Shown here: positions 1 to 8,746 of the stretch, in pieces
How positions within the stretch are numbered: the stretch's first letter is position 1
Layout of the letters: the number at the start of each line of letters is the position of its first letter
Source: Candidatus Tokpelaia sp. JSC188
Lineage (GTDB): Bacteria > Pseudomonadota > Alphaproteobacteria > Rhizobiales > Rhizobiaceae
Length of the DNA: 64,000 nt
Assembly: GCA_003331065.1 (NCBI GenBank)
Contig: QENB01000005.1
Span: 1 to 64,000, forward strand
Reading direction: 5' to 3'
The notes under the pieces: generated by a model
Seen by the model: the letters and a program-made list of their open reading frames with translations, nothing else
Database searches by the model: none
Told to the model about the DNA's origin: nothing
Program-made: the position numbers and the translations under genes

Positions 1-1
1 A

Positions 2-136
2 GTATCTTATATTGCATGGAACAACAAATACAGCGGATCCTACATAGACTCTGATCTTGGAACTGTTGATGTAGGTACTTCCTTAAAAGGCAGAGACGCT
101 ATTCAGGGAATGCTCCGACTGCAATACTCTTTCTGA
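2..136 (+). CDS. Outer-membrane porin, C-terminal fragment (cut by window edge)
   Basis: The frame is open from the left edge to a TGA at 134-136 and encodes 44 residues. They end in the pattern ...GMLRLQYSF, with a C-terminal Phe and alternating aromatic and polar residues, as in the last strand of a beta-barrel outer-membrane protein. The aromatic C-terminus is the recognition signal for the BAM complex. The phrase RDAIQGMLRLQ resembles the end of rhizobial/Brucella Omp2-type porins (Omp43 in Bartonella), so a general diffusion porin is the likely identity. A strong terminator follows 13 bases later. The start lies outside the window. Family assignment rests on only 44 residues. Confidence 0.7.
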   Translation, partial: VSYIAWNNKYSGSYIDSDLGTVDVGTSLKGRDAIQGMLRLQYSF

Positions 137-149
137 TCTTTTGACAATA

Positions 150-179
150 AAAACCAGCAGTTTTACTGCTGGTTTTGTC
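150..179 (+). terminator. Rho-independent terminator of the porin gene
   Basis: A perfect 12-bp stem (150-161 with 165-176) with a 3-base loop lies 13 bases after the porin stop codon. The A-rich left arm and T-rich right arm give a U-tract for transcripts in the plus direction, and the arrangement could also work in reverse. Confidence 0.85.
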
Positions 180-220
180 GGAAAAATCATTTACGCTAAC
201 CAATAAAGAGTGCTATAAGC

Positions 221-337
221 AGTATAGCCGTGTATTCCTTGGCGCTGTATATGTGCTATTTAAAGCTTCTTCTCTTCAGAATTTTGCAAAATACCGAAGT
301 CTTTATTAAAATGACAAATTTATACAACGGCTATACT
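221..337. repeat. 11-bp inverted repeat pair
   Basis: AGTATAGCCGT at 221-231 is matched exactly by its reverse complement at 327-337, with 95 bases between. The left arm also takes part in a local hairpin (212-217 with 223-228). It sits in non-coding DNA downstream of the porin terminator. No flanking duplication or transposase is visible, so its nature is unknown. Confidence 0.4.
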
Positions 338-755
338 TATGACCGATATATAATAAACACTAGTTGTCTGTTTCAAATCCCTGGGCTCTTGCTAAGAGCA
401 ATAAACTATATGTATTTTACTATTCCTTTATAAAGGGAAATATAAATCAAATAAATAATTTTACCCGCTGTCACAACTTAATATCATAGAATGACAAATC
501 CTAGCTTAAAAAAACTACTAATCAAGCTCAACATTTTTTACAGCAGTTATCCAGGATATTTTAGAAAAAGGCTAAGGTACTGAAACAAAAGCATAATAAA
601 CATCGGTTTCTGGTCAGATCAGTATCTAAAAGGCATAATATGCCGCTTTTTAAGTTGATTATACACCGATTGTGTTATTTTATTTCATGTTTCTCAATTA
701 CATTTTAGTATTTATTTGGTAATTTCCAAAGTACAGTTAAAAAAGAAATAGCTTG

Positions 756-1709
756 ATGAATAAGATACTGATCAAGGGAACGGGTATTGGTGGGTTAACT
801 GCAGCTTATGAATTATTTATCCGAGGCGCTGATGTAACCATTACCACACTAGACAATGGGTTTAGTAATTCTGCAAGCTGGTATGCAGGTGGTATGCTTG
901 CTCCTTATTGCGAACGCGAAGGCACAGAGCAGATTATTGAAGATTTAGGAATTAAAGGCATGAAATGGTGGGATCAAACTCTACCCGAGTTTGTGTTACA
1001 CAACGGTACATTGGTTATTGCAACTGCTCGTGACATTGCTGAGCTTGATCGTTTTTCAGTTCGCACTAAAGGGCATGAGAAAGTTGATGCTAGGGAGTTA
1101 GGTAATTTAGAACCTTGTCTTGCAGGACGTTTCCAGAAAGGGCTTTTTTATGCAACCGAAGCCCACCTTGACCCACGAGAGATATTGAGAGAATTAAAAA
1201 ATAGACTTGAGCATGAAGGAGCTTGTTTTGTTGCACCGAATCAAGATGAATCACAATATGATACCATCATTGATGCAACAGGCCGAGAACGCTTATCATT
1301 CGATGAAGAATTGCGCGGTGTACGCGGTGAAATGTTACTGATACGGACATCGGATATAAATCTTTCGCGTCCCATACGACTTCTTCATCCTCGTATTCCT
1401 CTATATATTGTGCCGCGTAAAGATAACCTGTTTATGATCGGTGCCACTATGATTGAAACTGACAATTGCGGGCCAGCTACTGCCTATTCAATGATGGAGC
1501 TTTTAAATGCTGCCTATACAGTGCATTCTGCCTTTGCTCAAGCGGAAATTATTGAAATCGGTATTGGAATACGCCCAGCGTATGCTGATAATCTACCGCG
1601 CGTTAAAAGAATAGATAACACTATTTTTATTAACGGGTTTTATCGTCATGGCTACCTTCTAGCACCAGCAATAGCAGTACAGGTGGCCGATATGGTATTG
1701 AATTATTAA
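756..1709 (+). CDS. thiO: Glycine oxidase / FAD-dependent oxidoreductase ThiO
   Basis: This 317-residue flavoprotein is assigned as ThiO, which oxidises glycine to the imine needed for the thiazole ring of thiamine. The N-terminus has a dinucleotide-binding signature (GTGIGGLTAAYEL, about residues 8-20). Near the C-terminus are the conserved DAO-family stretches IGIRPAYADNLPRV and GFYRHGYLLAPA, where an Arg and the RHG/G-hairpin contact substrate and FAD. A TTG lies one codon upstream, but the ATG at 756 is the likely start. It is the first gene of a thiO-thiS-thiG-thiE-thiD cluster, 11 bases before thiS. In many rhizobia thiC precedes it; here no thiC is present. The cytoplasmic oxidase role comes from the family and operon context. 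Confidence 0.9.
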   Translation: MNKILIKGTGIGGLTAAYELFIRGADVTITTLDNGFSNSASWYAGGMLAPYCEREGTEQIIEDLGIKGMKWWDQTLPEFVLHNGTLVIATARDIAELDRFSVRTKGHEKVDARELGNLEPCLAGRFQKGLFYATEAHLDPREILRELKNRLEHEGACFVAPNQDESQYDTIIDATGRERLSFDEELRGVRGEMLLIRTSDINLSRPIRLLHPRIPLYIVPRKDNLFMIGATMIETDNCGPATAYSMMELLNAAYTVHSAFAQAEIIEIGIGIRPAYADNLPRVKRIDNTIFINGFYRHGYLLAPAIAVQVADMVLNY

Positions 1710-1720
1710 AGGAATAAAAA

Positions 1721-1918
1721 ATGCACGTTTATGTAAACGGTAGAGAACAAGAGATAAGAGCTTGCTTTCTCGCGGAGCTTTTGACAGAACTCGGATTTCA
1801 AGGCGATTGGCTTGCCATCGCAATCAACGATGAAGTTATAACAGCCGTCGAACGTGAAAGTTATAAAATCTGTGAAAGTGATCGGATTGAAATTTTAAGT
1901 CCTATGCAGGGAGGTTAA
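1721..1918 (+). CDS. thiS: Sulfur carrier protein ThiS
   Basis: A 65-residue ubiquitin-fold protein ending in Gly-Gly (MQGG), the tail that is adenylated and converted to a thiocarboxylate to donate sulfur to the thiazole synthase. The length and the segment near the end ([12 protein letters not shown]) are typical of ThiS. An AAAGGAA ribosome binding site stands before the ATG. It lies directly upstream of thiG, its partner. The ThiF/ThiI/IscS-type enzymes that load it are not in this window. Confidence 0.95.
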   Translation: MHVYVNGREQEIRACFLAELLTELGFQGDWLAIAINDEVITAVERESYKICESDRIEILSPMQGG

Positions 1919-1922
1919 AAAC

Positions 1923-2696
1923 ATGCTCTCACTCTACAATCAGAATATTTCCTCGCGACTTCTTTTGGGAACGGCACAATATCCATCACCTGCAATTATT
2001 GCCGAAGCTGTACGCAATTCGGGTGTAGAAATTATTACTATATCATTGCGGCGAGAAACTGCAGGTGGAAAACAGGGGGAGCGATTTCAGGAATTAATTA
2101 AAACATTGAATGTACATCTATTACCCAATACTGCAGGCTGTTTTTCGATTAAAGAAGCTGTTATTACAGCTAGACTGGCCCGTGACTTGTTCAATACCAA
2201 ATGGATTAAGCTTGAAATTATCGGTAATCAAGATACATTACAGCCACACGTCTTTGCACTTATCGAGGCAGCAAAAATCCTTATTGATGAAGGTTACGAG
2301 GTTTTTCCTTATACGACGGATGATCTTATTGTTGCCGAAAAACTTATCGATGCTGGATGTAAAGTGCTCATGCCTTGGTGTGCGCCGATCGGTTCAGCTA
2401 AAGGTATCCGTGATATCGATGGCTTGCGGTCAATGCGGGCATATTTCCCAGATATACCACTGATTGTTGATGCAGGAATCGGTCGTCCATCCCATGCAGT
2501 AGCAATTATGGAGCTTGGTTATGATGCGATTCTGCTCAATACTGCTGTAGCTAAAGCAGGTAACCCAATTCAAATGGCAAAAGCCTTTGCGCAAGCAATC
2601 AATGCTGGACGTCTAGGCTTTGAAGCAGGAATGTTAGAACCGCGCGATGTTGCCGTTCCTTCAACTCCTGTTATCGGACGAGCAGTCTTTTCATGA
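1923..2696 (+). CDS. thiG: Thiazole synthase ThiG
   Basis: A 257-residue TIM-barrel enzyme that joins 1-deoxy-D-xylulose-5-phosphate, dehydroglycine and ThiS-thiocarboxylate sulfur into the thiazole phosphate moiety of thiamine. The Lys of KLEIIG (about residue 96) matches the Schiff-base lysine of the family. The phosphate-binding loops [11 protein letters not shown] and [10 protein letters not shown] are intact. The length is normal. A GGAGG sequence overlapping the end of thiS serves as the ribosome binding site. The stop codon overlaps the thiE start in an ATGA arrangement, implying translational coupling. Confidence 0.95.
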   Translation: MLSLYNQNISSRLLLGTAQYPSPAIIAEAVRNSGVEIITISLRRETAGGKQGERFQELIKTLNVHLLPNTAGCFSIKEAVITARLARDLFNTKWIKLEIIGNQDTLQPHVFALIEAAKILIDEGYEVFPYTTDDLIVAEKLIDAGCKVLMPWCAPIGSAKGIRDIDGLRSMRAYFPDIPLIVDAGIGRPSHAVAIMELGYDAILLNTAVAKAGNPIQMAKAFAQAINAGRLGFEAGMLEPRDVAVPSTPVIGRAVFS

Positions 2697-3310
2697 AACT
2701 TGATCCTTTTTACCCGATTCTTGACAGCGTCGATTGGATAAAGCGACTGGTTCCAATTGGCATCCGACTTGTACAACTGCGTATAAAAAACGTAGCGTCT
2801 ACAGCAACATTACGTGATCACATCGCTGAGGCAAAAGCCATATGCGCATATTATCAATGTCAACTTATTGTCAATGACTATTGGCATCTAGCAATCGAAG
2901 AAGGGTGTGATTTTATCCATCTAGGACAAGAGGACCTAGCCACAGCTGATATCGCAAATATCCGCAAAGCAGGTCTGAGATTTGGCATCAGTACTCATGA
3001 TGAAGCTGAGCTTCACATTGCTCTTGCTACCAAGCCTAATTATATTGCGTTCGGCCCGATTTATCCAACTACTCTAAAAGCAATGAAATGGGCTCCGCAG
3101 GGGTTGGAACGTATCAGCCTTTGGAGAAAAAAAATTGAGATGCTTCCACTAGTAGTTATCGGCGGGCTTAATATCGAAAGACTGGCTAATGTCTTCGCCC
3201 ACCATTGCAATAGCGTTGCTGTAGTAACAGATATTCTTATGAACAAAAATCCTGAAGCCAGAATTAGGGCATGGATAGAAGCGACAAACAAATGGCGCAA
3301 ACTCCTGTGA
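2693..3310 (+). CDS. thiE: Thiamine-phosphate synthase ThiE
   Basis: A 205-residue TIM-barrel enzyme that couples HMP pyrophosphate with thiazole phosphate to give thiamine monophosphate. Diagnostic parts are QLRIKN, the pyrophosphate-Mg motif region [26 protein letters not shown] and the final phosphate-binding IGGLN. The start overlaps the thiG stop by four bases (ATGA), and the 3' end overlaps thiD. The wording around GPIYPTT and WAPQGLE resembles the alphaproteobacterial ThiE/TenI-like branch, but the cluster makes the synthase role clear. Confidence 0.93.
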   Translation: MKLDPFYPILDSVDWIKRLVPIGIRLVQLRIKNVASTATLRDHIAEAKAICAYYQCQLIVNDYWHLAIEEGCDFIHLGQEDLATADIANIRKAGLRFGISTHDEAELHIALATKPNYIAFGPIYPTTLKAMKWAPQGLERISLWRKKIEMLPLVVIGGLNIERLANVFAHHCNSVAVVTDILMNKNPEARIRAWIEATNKWRKLL

Positions 3311-4068
3311 TATTGATCATTGCAGGTACGGATTCTTCTGGAGGGGCAGGCATTACTCGTGATATCGAAACAGCAGTGGTTGGTGGTGTTTCAACAGCTC
3401 TTGCCATCACATCGATCACGGCACAGACTCATGATGCAGTCTTGCATGCAGAACCGGTTGCTCCATGGTTAATTGCACAACAGATAGCAAGTGCTTTTGC
3501 AGCCAATGCCATCAGTGCTGTGAAAATCGGTATGCTTGGAACAACAAAGGCGGTAAAAACCGTTGCAGCTACATTAAAAAAATATAACTCTGTATCACCT
3601 ATTATTTTTGATCCTGTTCTAATTTCTAGTTCAAAAGGCGCTCTCAGCAGTGGCAATATGCGAGGTACAATTGTTCATGATCTGCTTCCGATAACGACTC
3701 TTATTACCCCTAATCTGCTGGAATTAGCAGAGTTAACCCTTTCTGAGTCTGAGTCGATCACCTGTGCTTCTGAAGCAATAGAAAAAGGCAAGATACTCAT
3801 ACATCTAGGTGCAAAAGCCGTTCTTATAAAAGGTGGACATGCATCAGGAGATATATCTTCTGACCATCTTCTTAAAAAAAATCAAGCTTTGGTCAGTTTT
3901 TCACAAAAGCGACTTGCAATTACCATGCGTGGCACAGGGTGTGCACTTTCCACGGCAATTGCTAGCAATTTAGCAAAAGGGTTTACATTAAATAAAGCTG
4001 TTGAAAATGCCAATCAGTATGTTTTTGACTTACTTAGAGTAACAAAATCTAGAAATAGAAAAGAATAA
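3292..4068 (+). CDS. thiD: Hydroxymethylpyrimidine / HMP-phosphate kinase ThiD
   Basis: A 258-residue ribokinase-fold kinase that phosphorylates HMP to HMP-P and HMP-PP, the pyrimidine partner for ThiE. The N-terminal [20 protein letters not shown] is the classic ThiD signature, and MRGTGCALSTAIASNLAKG near residue 210 holds the anion hole and catalytic Cys/Gly loop. The frame is open from 3271, but the ATG at 3292 places the signature at the usual distance from the N-terminus. The gene overlaps the thiE end by 19 bases. With no thiC in the cluster, ThiD may work on salvaged HMP. Confidence 0.93.
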   Translation: MAQTPVILIIAGTDSSGGAGITRDIETAVVGGVSTALAITSITAQTHDAVLHAEPVAPWLIAQQIASAFAANAISAVKIGMLGTTKAVKTVAATLKKYNSVSPIIFDPVLISSSKGALSSGNMRGTIVHDLLPITTLITPNLLELAELTLSESESITCASEAIEKGKILIHLGAKAVLIKGGHASGDISSDHLLKKNQALVSFSQKRLAITMRGTGCALSTAIASNLAKGFTLNKAVENANQYVFDLLRVTKSRNRKE

Positions 4069-4601
4069 AAATTTATAACTTAATTACAAAGCTTTATTTG
4101 TATGTCAGCTGAACTCGTTAAATCAAATATCCTGTCTAGAACATTTTTTGAAGACACCTTTAAGCCAGAAAGCAATGATCTTACTAAGAAGGCAAGTATC
4201 TTAGCATAAGCTAATTATTATACACCAGATCTTAAATTAAAGAGAAGAAATCCCTATATCCACCGCAATTGCATTGCTAGTTTTAGCGCTGCTTAAATTA
4301 ATGCTTATCGAAATAGCAGCAGTATACAGAAAAGTATTAGAAGCGCCCATCCCCTTTGAACTACATAGCCTTCGTATTAAATTAAGAATACAGTTTAAGA
4401 CATAACTTATGCGATCTTATTTTTAAAGCTAAAAGTGGATTCACCAATTAATGAACAACATAAATCATCTAGACTAAGAATCATTTCACTAGGATTGTGC
4501 CGCATAATAGCACAATGTGACAAACGGCTGTACTTACCACAATCGGCAATATTAATGATTGGGTTTAAAGTAATCTGCTCTTTCGTGCTATTTTTACCTT
4601 T
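4069..4601. other. Gene-free stretch between convergent thiD and ETF-QO genes
   Basis: About 530 AT-rich bases with no convincing gene. Three minor items are visible. A 35-codon ORF starts with ATG at 4102. An open stretch without ATG start at 4241-4405 encodes a hydrophobic segment (AIALLVLALLKLMLIEIAAV) that could be the remnant of a membrane protein gene. An inverted repeat (4494-4500 with 4510-4516) has no T-run. The 60-codon ORF at 4435-4617 runs into the end of the ETF-QO gene and has no recognisable content. A decayed gene is possible but not shown. Confidence 0.5.
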
Positions 4602-6257
4602 CTACATATCGAAATAAAGCGGTCCCCCTCTGCCCTCAGGCGGAATCCATTCAATATTTTTGTTAGGGTCTTTAATATCGCAGGTTTTGCAGTGGATACA
4701 ATTTTGCGCATTGATCACATAACGCCTACTATTACCGTCCTCAATCCATTCGTATACTGCTGCTGGACAGTAACGCGTTGACGGACCACTATAAACACCA
4801 AGCTCTGATTTTTCTTGAAGTTCTTTATCTTTTAGTAGCAGATGGGAAGGTTCATCATCCCTATGATGAGTCCCGGATAAATAAATAGAAGACAAACGAT
4901 CAAAAGTTAAGATATTATCAGGAGAAGGATATTTAATTGGATCATGCATGAACGAAGGATCCAACATCACAGCATCTGTCTTTTTATGTTGCATGGTTCC
5001 GAACAGGGAAAAACCGGATAACTGATGACACCACATATCAAAGCCACCCAGTATCACTCCAAATTTTGTCCCATATTTTGTCCAGAGTGGCTTGAGATTA
5101 CGCACAGGCAAAAGGTCACGGCCGATAGGGCCCATTCGCCAACTATCTTCAATGCCTATAATCTCATCATGCGCGCGCCCTGATGCGATAGCAAGAGCTA
5201 TATGCTCCCCTGCAGTTATACCAGACAATATCGCATTGTGTACTCCTTTGATGCGAGGCACATTCATAAACCCAGCAGCGCAACCAACGAGTGCTCCTCC
5301 AGGAAAGACAAGTTTGGGTACAGACTGCCACCCTCCTTCGGTAAGAGCCCGTGCACCATAGGCAATGCGCTTTGCCCCTATAAAAACATTACGTATAGTG
5401 GGATGAGTTTTGAAACGCTGAAATTCTTCAAATGGTGAAAGATAAGGATTTCTGTAATCCAAGTGAACGACAAAACCGACAGAGACTTTATTATTTTTCA
5501 TATGATACAGAAAAGAACCACCTGTAGTACGTTTATCAAGCGGCCACCCAACAGAATGTAAAATCAGGCCCGATCGATGCCTGACGGGATCAACTTCCCA
5601 GAGTTCTTTTATACCAATGCCATATTTCTGAGGACAGGATTTTCTATCAAGGGCATAATGGGCGATGAGCTCTTTAGCCAATGATCCACATGCCCCTTCT
5701 CCTATCAAGACATATTTGCCCATGAGTTCAATCCCTGGCGTATAATTAAGCCCGTGGCTACCATCTTTTCTAACACCCATATCGCCAGTAGCAACACCGG
5801 CAACAGCCCCTACTGCATTATAAAGCATTTTTATACCGGCAAATCCTGGGTAAATCTCAACTCCCAACCTCTCAGCTTTTTGCGCAAGCCAACGACACAC
5901 ACCTCCTAATGACACAACAAAATTACCGCGGTTCGACATCACCCCAGGTATTAGCATATTAGGAATCTTCCAAGCCCTTTTTTCCCCTAATATCAAAAAA
6001 TGCTCCTGTGTTACAGCTGTTTTAAATGGATGGTCTTCTTCCTTGCGCCAGTTTGGGAAAAGAGTATCAATACCAATAGGATCAATAATAGCACCTGAAA
6101 GAATATGAGCACCAACTTCAGCACCTTTCTCCAAAATAACAACGGAAAGGGTAGGATTGAGCTGCTTGAGCCTGATTGCCGCTGACAATCCCGCTGGTCC
6201 AGCACCGATAATCACCACATCAAATTCCATACTTTCACGCGTTGTAGATAAATGCAT
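4602..6257 (-). CDS. etfD: Electron transfer flavoprotein-ubiquinone oxidoreductase (ETF-QO)
   Basis: A 551-residue inner-membrane-associated flavoprotein that passes electrons from reduced ETF to ubiquinone. The N-terminus has an FAD site (VVIIGAGPAGLSAAIRLKQL), with the family phrase LSGAIIDP next. The C-terminus carries the [4Fe-4S] ligands at about C497, C520, C523 and C526 (YCPAAVYEW and CIHCKTCDIKDP), followed by the conserved end EGRGGP.Y. The length is normal for the bacterial enzyme. It is 3 bases after etfA on the same strand, so etfB-etfA-etfD is probably one operon. The dehydrogenases that reduce ETF are not in the window. Confidence 0.95.
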   Translation of the reverse strand: MHLSTTRESMEFDVVIIGAGPAGLSAAIRLKQLNPTLSVVILEKGAEVGAHILSGAIIDPIGIDTLFPNWRKEEDHPFKTAVTQEHFLILGEKRAWKIPNMLIPGVMSNRGNFVVSLGGVCRWLAQKAERLGVEIYPGFAGIKMLYNAVGAVAGVATGDMGVRKDGSHGLNYTPGIELMGKYVLIGEGACGSLAKELIAHYALDRKSCPQKYGIGIKELWEVDPVRHRSGLILHSVGWPLDKRTTGGSFLYHMKNNKVSVGFVVHLDYRNPYLSPFEEFQRFKTHPTIRNVFIGAKRIAYGARALTEGGWQSVPKLVFPGGALVGCAAGFMNVPRIKGVHNAILSGITAGEHIALAIASGRAHDEIIGIEDSWRMGPIGRDLLPVRNLKPLWTKYGTKFGVILGGFDMWCHQLSGFSLFGTMQHKKTDAVMLDPSFMHDPIKYPSPDNILTFDRLSSIYLSGTHHRDDEPSHLLLKDKELQEKSELGVYSGPSTRYCPAAVYEWIEDGNSRRYVINAQNCIHCKTCDIKDPNKNIEWIPPEGRGGPLYFDM

Positions 6258-6260
6258 ATT

Positions 6261-7193
6261 TTAGATTATCTCTATTAGAGCTGGCACTATTTCAAATAGA
6301 TCACCAACAAAGCCGTAATCAGCTACCCTAAAAATTGGAGCTTCTGGGTCTTTATTGATAGCAACAATCACACGCGAATCCATGATGCCAGCTAAATGCT
6401 GGATTGCACCTGATATACCGATAGCAATATAAAGCTCAGGAGATACAGATTTTCCGGTCTGACCAACCTGTCGATCATTAGATGCATAACCTGCATCAAC
6501 TGCTGCACGACTAGCGCCAATGGCCGCTTTCAATCGTTTGGCAAGCGGTTCAAGCAGCATTTTAAAATTTTCTGAGGAGCCAAAACCCCGACCTCCAGAC
6601 ACAACAACCAGAGCAGAATTAAGTTCAGGTTGTCCTTTACTGGAATCTATCTGAGAAACAAAGCGTGATAAACTAGGATCTTCCGGTATTACGACCTTTT
6701 CTATCTCTACATTGCATTTCCCTGCATTAGCGGCCATAAAGGAAGTGGTACGTACAGTAATAACTTTTTTGGCATCAAGGGCCTGGACAGTTTCAATAGC
6801 ATTACCTGCATATGTCGGCCGTTTAAAAATGTCATGAGAAACAACAGAAATAATCTCCGATATTTGCGCAACACCAAGCTGGCCTGCTAGCCGGGGCATG
6901 ACATTTTTTCCCATAGCTGTAGCCGGAGCTATGAAGACGTCATAACTATCCGCAAGAGAAATAATCACATAGGTTAGCGGCTCAGCAAGCTGGTACTGTA
7001 GGTAAAAAGTCTCAGCAACAAGCACTTTGCGCACGCCAAGCAATTTTGTTGCGGCGACCGCAACCTGATTTGTATTCATGCCTGCCACCAGTATGTCAAT
7101 ATCACTGCCGATCTCCCGTGCTGCTGTCAGCGTTTTTGCCGTCTCAATAGCCAAACGCTGATTGTCATGCTCCGCAAGAAGAAGAATAGCCAT
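6261..7193 (-). CDS. etfA: Electron transfer flavoprotein alpha subunit
   Basis: A 310-residue FAD-binding large subunit of ETF. The C-terminal domain has the signature [19 protein letters not shown] and the preceding [12 protein letters not shown] and [14 protein letters not shown] segments, which bind FAD. The frame is open to 7220, but an AGGAG ribosome binding site sits 7 bases before the ATG at 7193, and [11 protein letters not shown] is the usual rhizobial N-terminus. It lies between etfB (53 bases upstream) and etfD (3 bases downstream), and forms the heterodimer with EtfB. Confidence 0.96.
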   Translation of the reverse strand: MAILLLAEHDNQRLAIETAKTLTAAREIGSDIDILVAGMNTNQVAVAATKLLGVRKVLVAETFYLQYQLAEPLTYVIISLADSYDVFIAPATAMGKNVMPRLAGQLGVAQISEIISVVSHDIFKRPTYAGNAIETVQALDAKKVITVRTTSFMAANAGKCNVEIEKVVIPEDPSLSRFVSQIDSSKGQPELNSALVVVSGGRGFGSSENFKMLLEPLAKRLKAAIGASRAAVDAGYASNDRQVGQTGKSVSPELYIAIGISGAIQHLAGIMDSRVIVAINKDPEAPIFRVADYGFVGDLFEIVPALIEII

Positions 7194-7246
7194 TCTCATT
7201 CTCCTATTAAAATTTCTCAAGTCATGATACCTAAAATCAAAATTCT

Positions 7247-7996
7247 TTAAAGCAAATTCTTTTCTTGGCGGAGTCTTTTAACAAGCTCTGCAACACTGTT
7301 TACCCGTATGCCGGGCTGACGAGCTTCTGGTTCTTCAATCTTCAAAACTTTGATGTGAGGTTTATAGGTAATGCCCAATTCAGAAAGCGTTTTTTCTTCA
7401 ATTATTTTTCTGCGCGCTTGCATGATATTAGGTAGGGAGGCATAGCGCGGTTCATTCAAGCGTAAATCAGCGGTTATAACTGCTGGAAGACGAACAGCGA
7501 TTGTCTGTACCCCAGCATCTACTTCACGTTCGACAATAGCCTCACCATTTTTAACATTCATAGCTGATGCAAAAGCAGCTTGCCCCCAACCCAAAAGCCC
7601 AGCAAGCATCTGTCCAGTCTGATTGCTATCATCATCAATCGCCTGTTTTCCGAAAATAACTAAATTCGGAGCTTCAACTTTGACCAATTCTCTAAAAACA
7701 ATAGCAACTTCAAGCGGCTCTAGTACCCTCTTATCCACAACGAGAATAGCTCGGTCTGCTCCCATAGCCAATGCTGTCCTCAAGGTTTCCTGAGAAATAG
7801 CGCTGCCAATGGAAATAGCAACTACTTCAGTTGCCACGCCTTTTTCGCGTAAACGTATAGCCTCTTCCAAAGCGATTTCATCAAATGGATTCATCGACAT
7901 TTTGACATTAGTTAGCTCAATTCCACTGCCATCTGATTTGACGCGTACTTTAACGTTGTAATCAACGACTCTCTTGACACCAACAATTATCTTCAT
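7247..7996 (-). CDS. etfB: Electron transfer flavoprotein beta subunit
   Basis: A 249-residue AMP-binding small subunit of [22 protein letters not shown] at the N-terminus and [19 protein letters not shown] are family hallmarks. The loop [19 protein letters not shown] matches the nucleotide-binding signature. The frame extends to 8068, but the ATG at 7996 has an AGGGTG ribosome binding site and gives the normal length. It is probably the first gene of etfB-etfA-etfD. In many rhizobia a 3-hydroxybutyryl-CoA dehydrogenase gene follows etfA; here ETF-QO does. Confidence 0.95.
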   Translation of the reverse strand: MKIIVGVKRVVDYNVKVRVKSDGSGIELTNVKMSMNPFDEIALEEAIRLREKGVATEVVAISIGSAISQETLRTALAMGADRAILVVDKRVLEPLEVAIVFRELVKVEAPNLVIFGKQAIDDDSNQTGQMLAGLLGWGQAAFASAMNVKNGEAIVEREVDAGVQTIAVRLPAVITADLRLNEPRYASLPNIMQARRKIIEEKTLSELGITYKPHIKVLKIEEPEARQPGIRVNSVAELVKRLRQEKNLL

Positions 7997-8359
7997 ATCA
8001 CCCTGCCATTTTTGTTCCATTGTTTGCTGTTTTGCATCCTTCATGTCAAGTATATCCAATATATCCAAAACAGCTATGCTTTAGATGAATCTAAGCAGGT
8101 TTTTAATCCGAGAAAAGCATTTTCTGTCACAGAGATTTTTAAAGTATAAGCATTGCGTAATTGGCAGCAATTTGATATCCTTTAGAAGGTATTGGTTTGA
8201 TCAGGAACGTGAGGATAGGAGGGGATTTATTTTTAGTAACAGCTAATGTCAGTGTACAAGGAGAGTAAAGTACTTTTGCAAATTTAGCACGTGGCATAAT
8301 GGTTGGGGCACGTTGCCTACTGGTGATTTAGTGACCGAAAGGAAGAAGCACAACATACA
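7997..8359. other. Gene-free stretch upstream of etfB
   Basis: About 360 bases between the etfB start and tRNA-Val, both on the minus strand. No ORF here looks real. It should hold the promoter of the etf operon, but I could not identify clear -35/-10 boxes, and I see no hairpin terminator for tRNA-Val. Confidence 0.5.
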
Positions 8360-8435
8360 TGGTGGGCAATGAGAGACTCGAACTCCCGACATCCTCGGTG
8401 TAAACGAGGCGCTCTACCAACTGAGCTAATCGCCC
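8360..8435 (-). tRNA. tRNA-Val (anticodon TAC)
   Basis: The reverse strand folds as a complete 76-base cloverleaf. The acceptor stem GGGCGAT pairs with ATTGCCC, with discriminator A and an encoded CCA at 8362-8360. The D arm is AGCTCAGTTGGTAGAGC, and the T arm contains GTTCGAGTC. The anticodon stem-loop CTCGT-TTACACC-GAG places TAC in the loop, reading Val codons. It faces away from tRNA-Asp. Confidence 0.95.
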
Positions 8436-8669
8436 TTTAGAATGTATAAAAATCCAACTTAGGATCTACCAAGATAATCACACAAGCCCCCATCGTAATG
8501 CAAAACTGAACAGAACGCAACCATAACCAAAGATTTATTATTGTATAATTTTGTAGAGTACATGAAACCATTTTTAGCGTTCATTATTTTCTTCTTGATT
8601 TTAATAAACAAATCGTTTAACGACTGGCCGCTCGTCAGTCATCGAGTCTGATTGAGTGTGCAGGAATGC

Positions 8670-8746
8670 GCGGGTGTAGCTCAGTTGGTTAGAGTGCCAG
8701 CCTGTCACGCCGGAGGTCGCGGGTTCGAGTCCCGTCACTCGCGCCA
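8670..8746 (+). tRNA. tRNA-Asp (anticodon GTC)
   Basis: A 77-base cloverleaf. The acceptor GCGGGTG pairs with CACTCGC, with discriminator G and encoded CCA at 8744-8746. The D arm is AGCTCAGTTGGTTAGAGT. The anticodon loop CTGTCAC contains GTC, reading Asp codons, and the T arm has GGGTTCGAGTCCC. It lies upstream of nuoA on the same strand, 311 bases before the nuoA start. Confidence 0.95.

Larger units (their letters stand above)
137..755. other. Gene-free stretch between porin and thiO
   Basis: About 620 bases, very AT-rich, with no ORF that looks like a protein gene; a 67-codon ORF at 230-433 has no family resemblance or good ribosome binding site. I looked for a TPP riboswitch before thiO and did not find the conserved CUGAGA and ACCUGAUCUGG elements in order. 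It does hold an 11-bp inverted repeat (221-231 and 327-337), a small hairpin (212-217 with 223-228) and a short palindrome followed by a T-run (632-644, T-run to 651) that could be a weak terminator. The thiO promoter must lie near its right end. Confidence 0.6.

Noticed and set aside
230..433. 67-codon ORF after the porin terminator
   Set aside because: No family resemblance, poor start context, composition like the surrounding non-coding DNA.
560..660. Possible TPP riboswitch before thiO
   Set aside because: Segments such as CTGGTCAGATCAG faintly recall the THI box, but the CUGAGA and ACCUGAU elements are not present in the required order.
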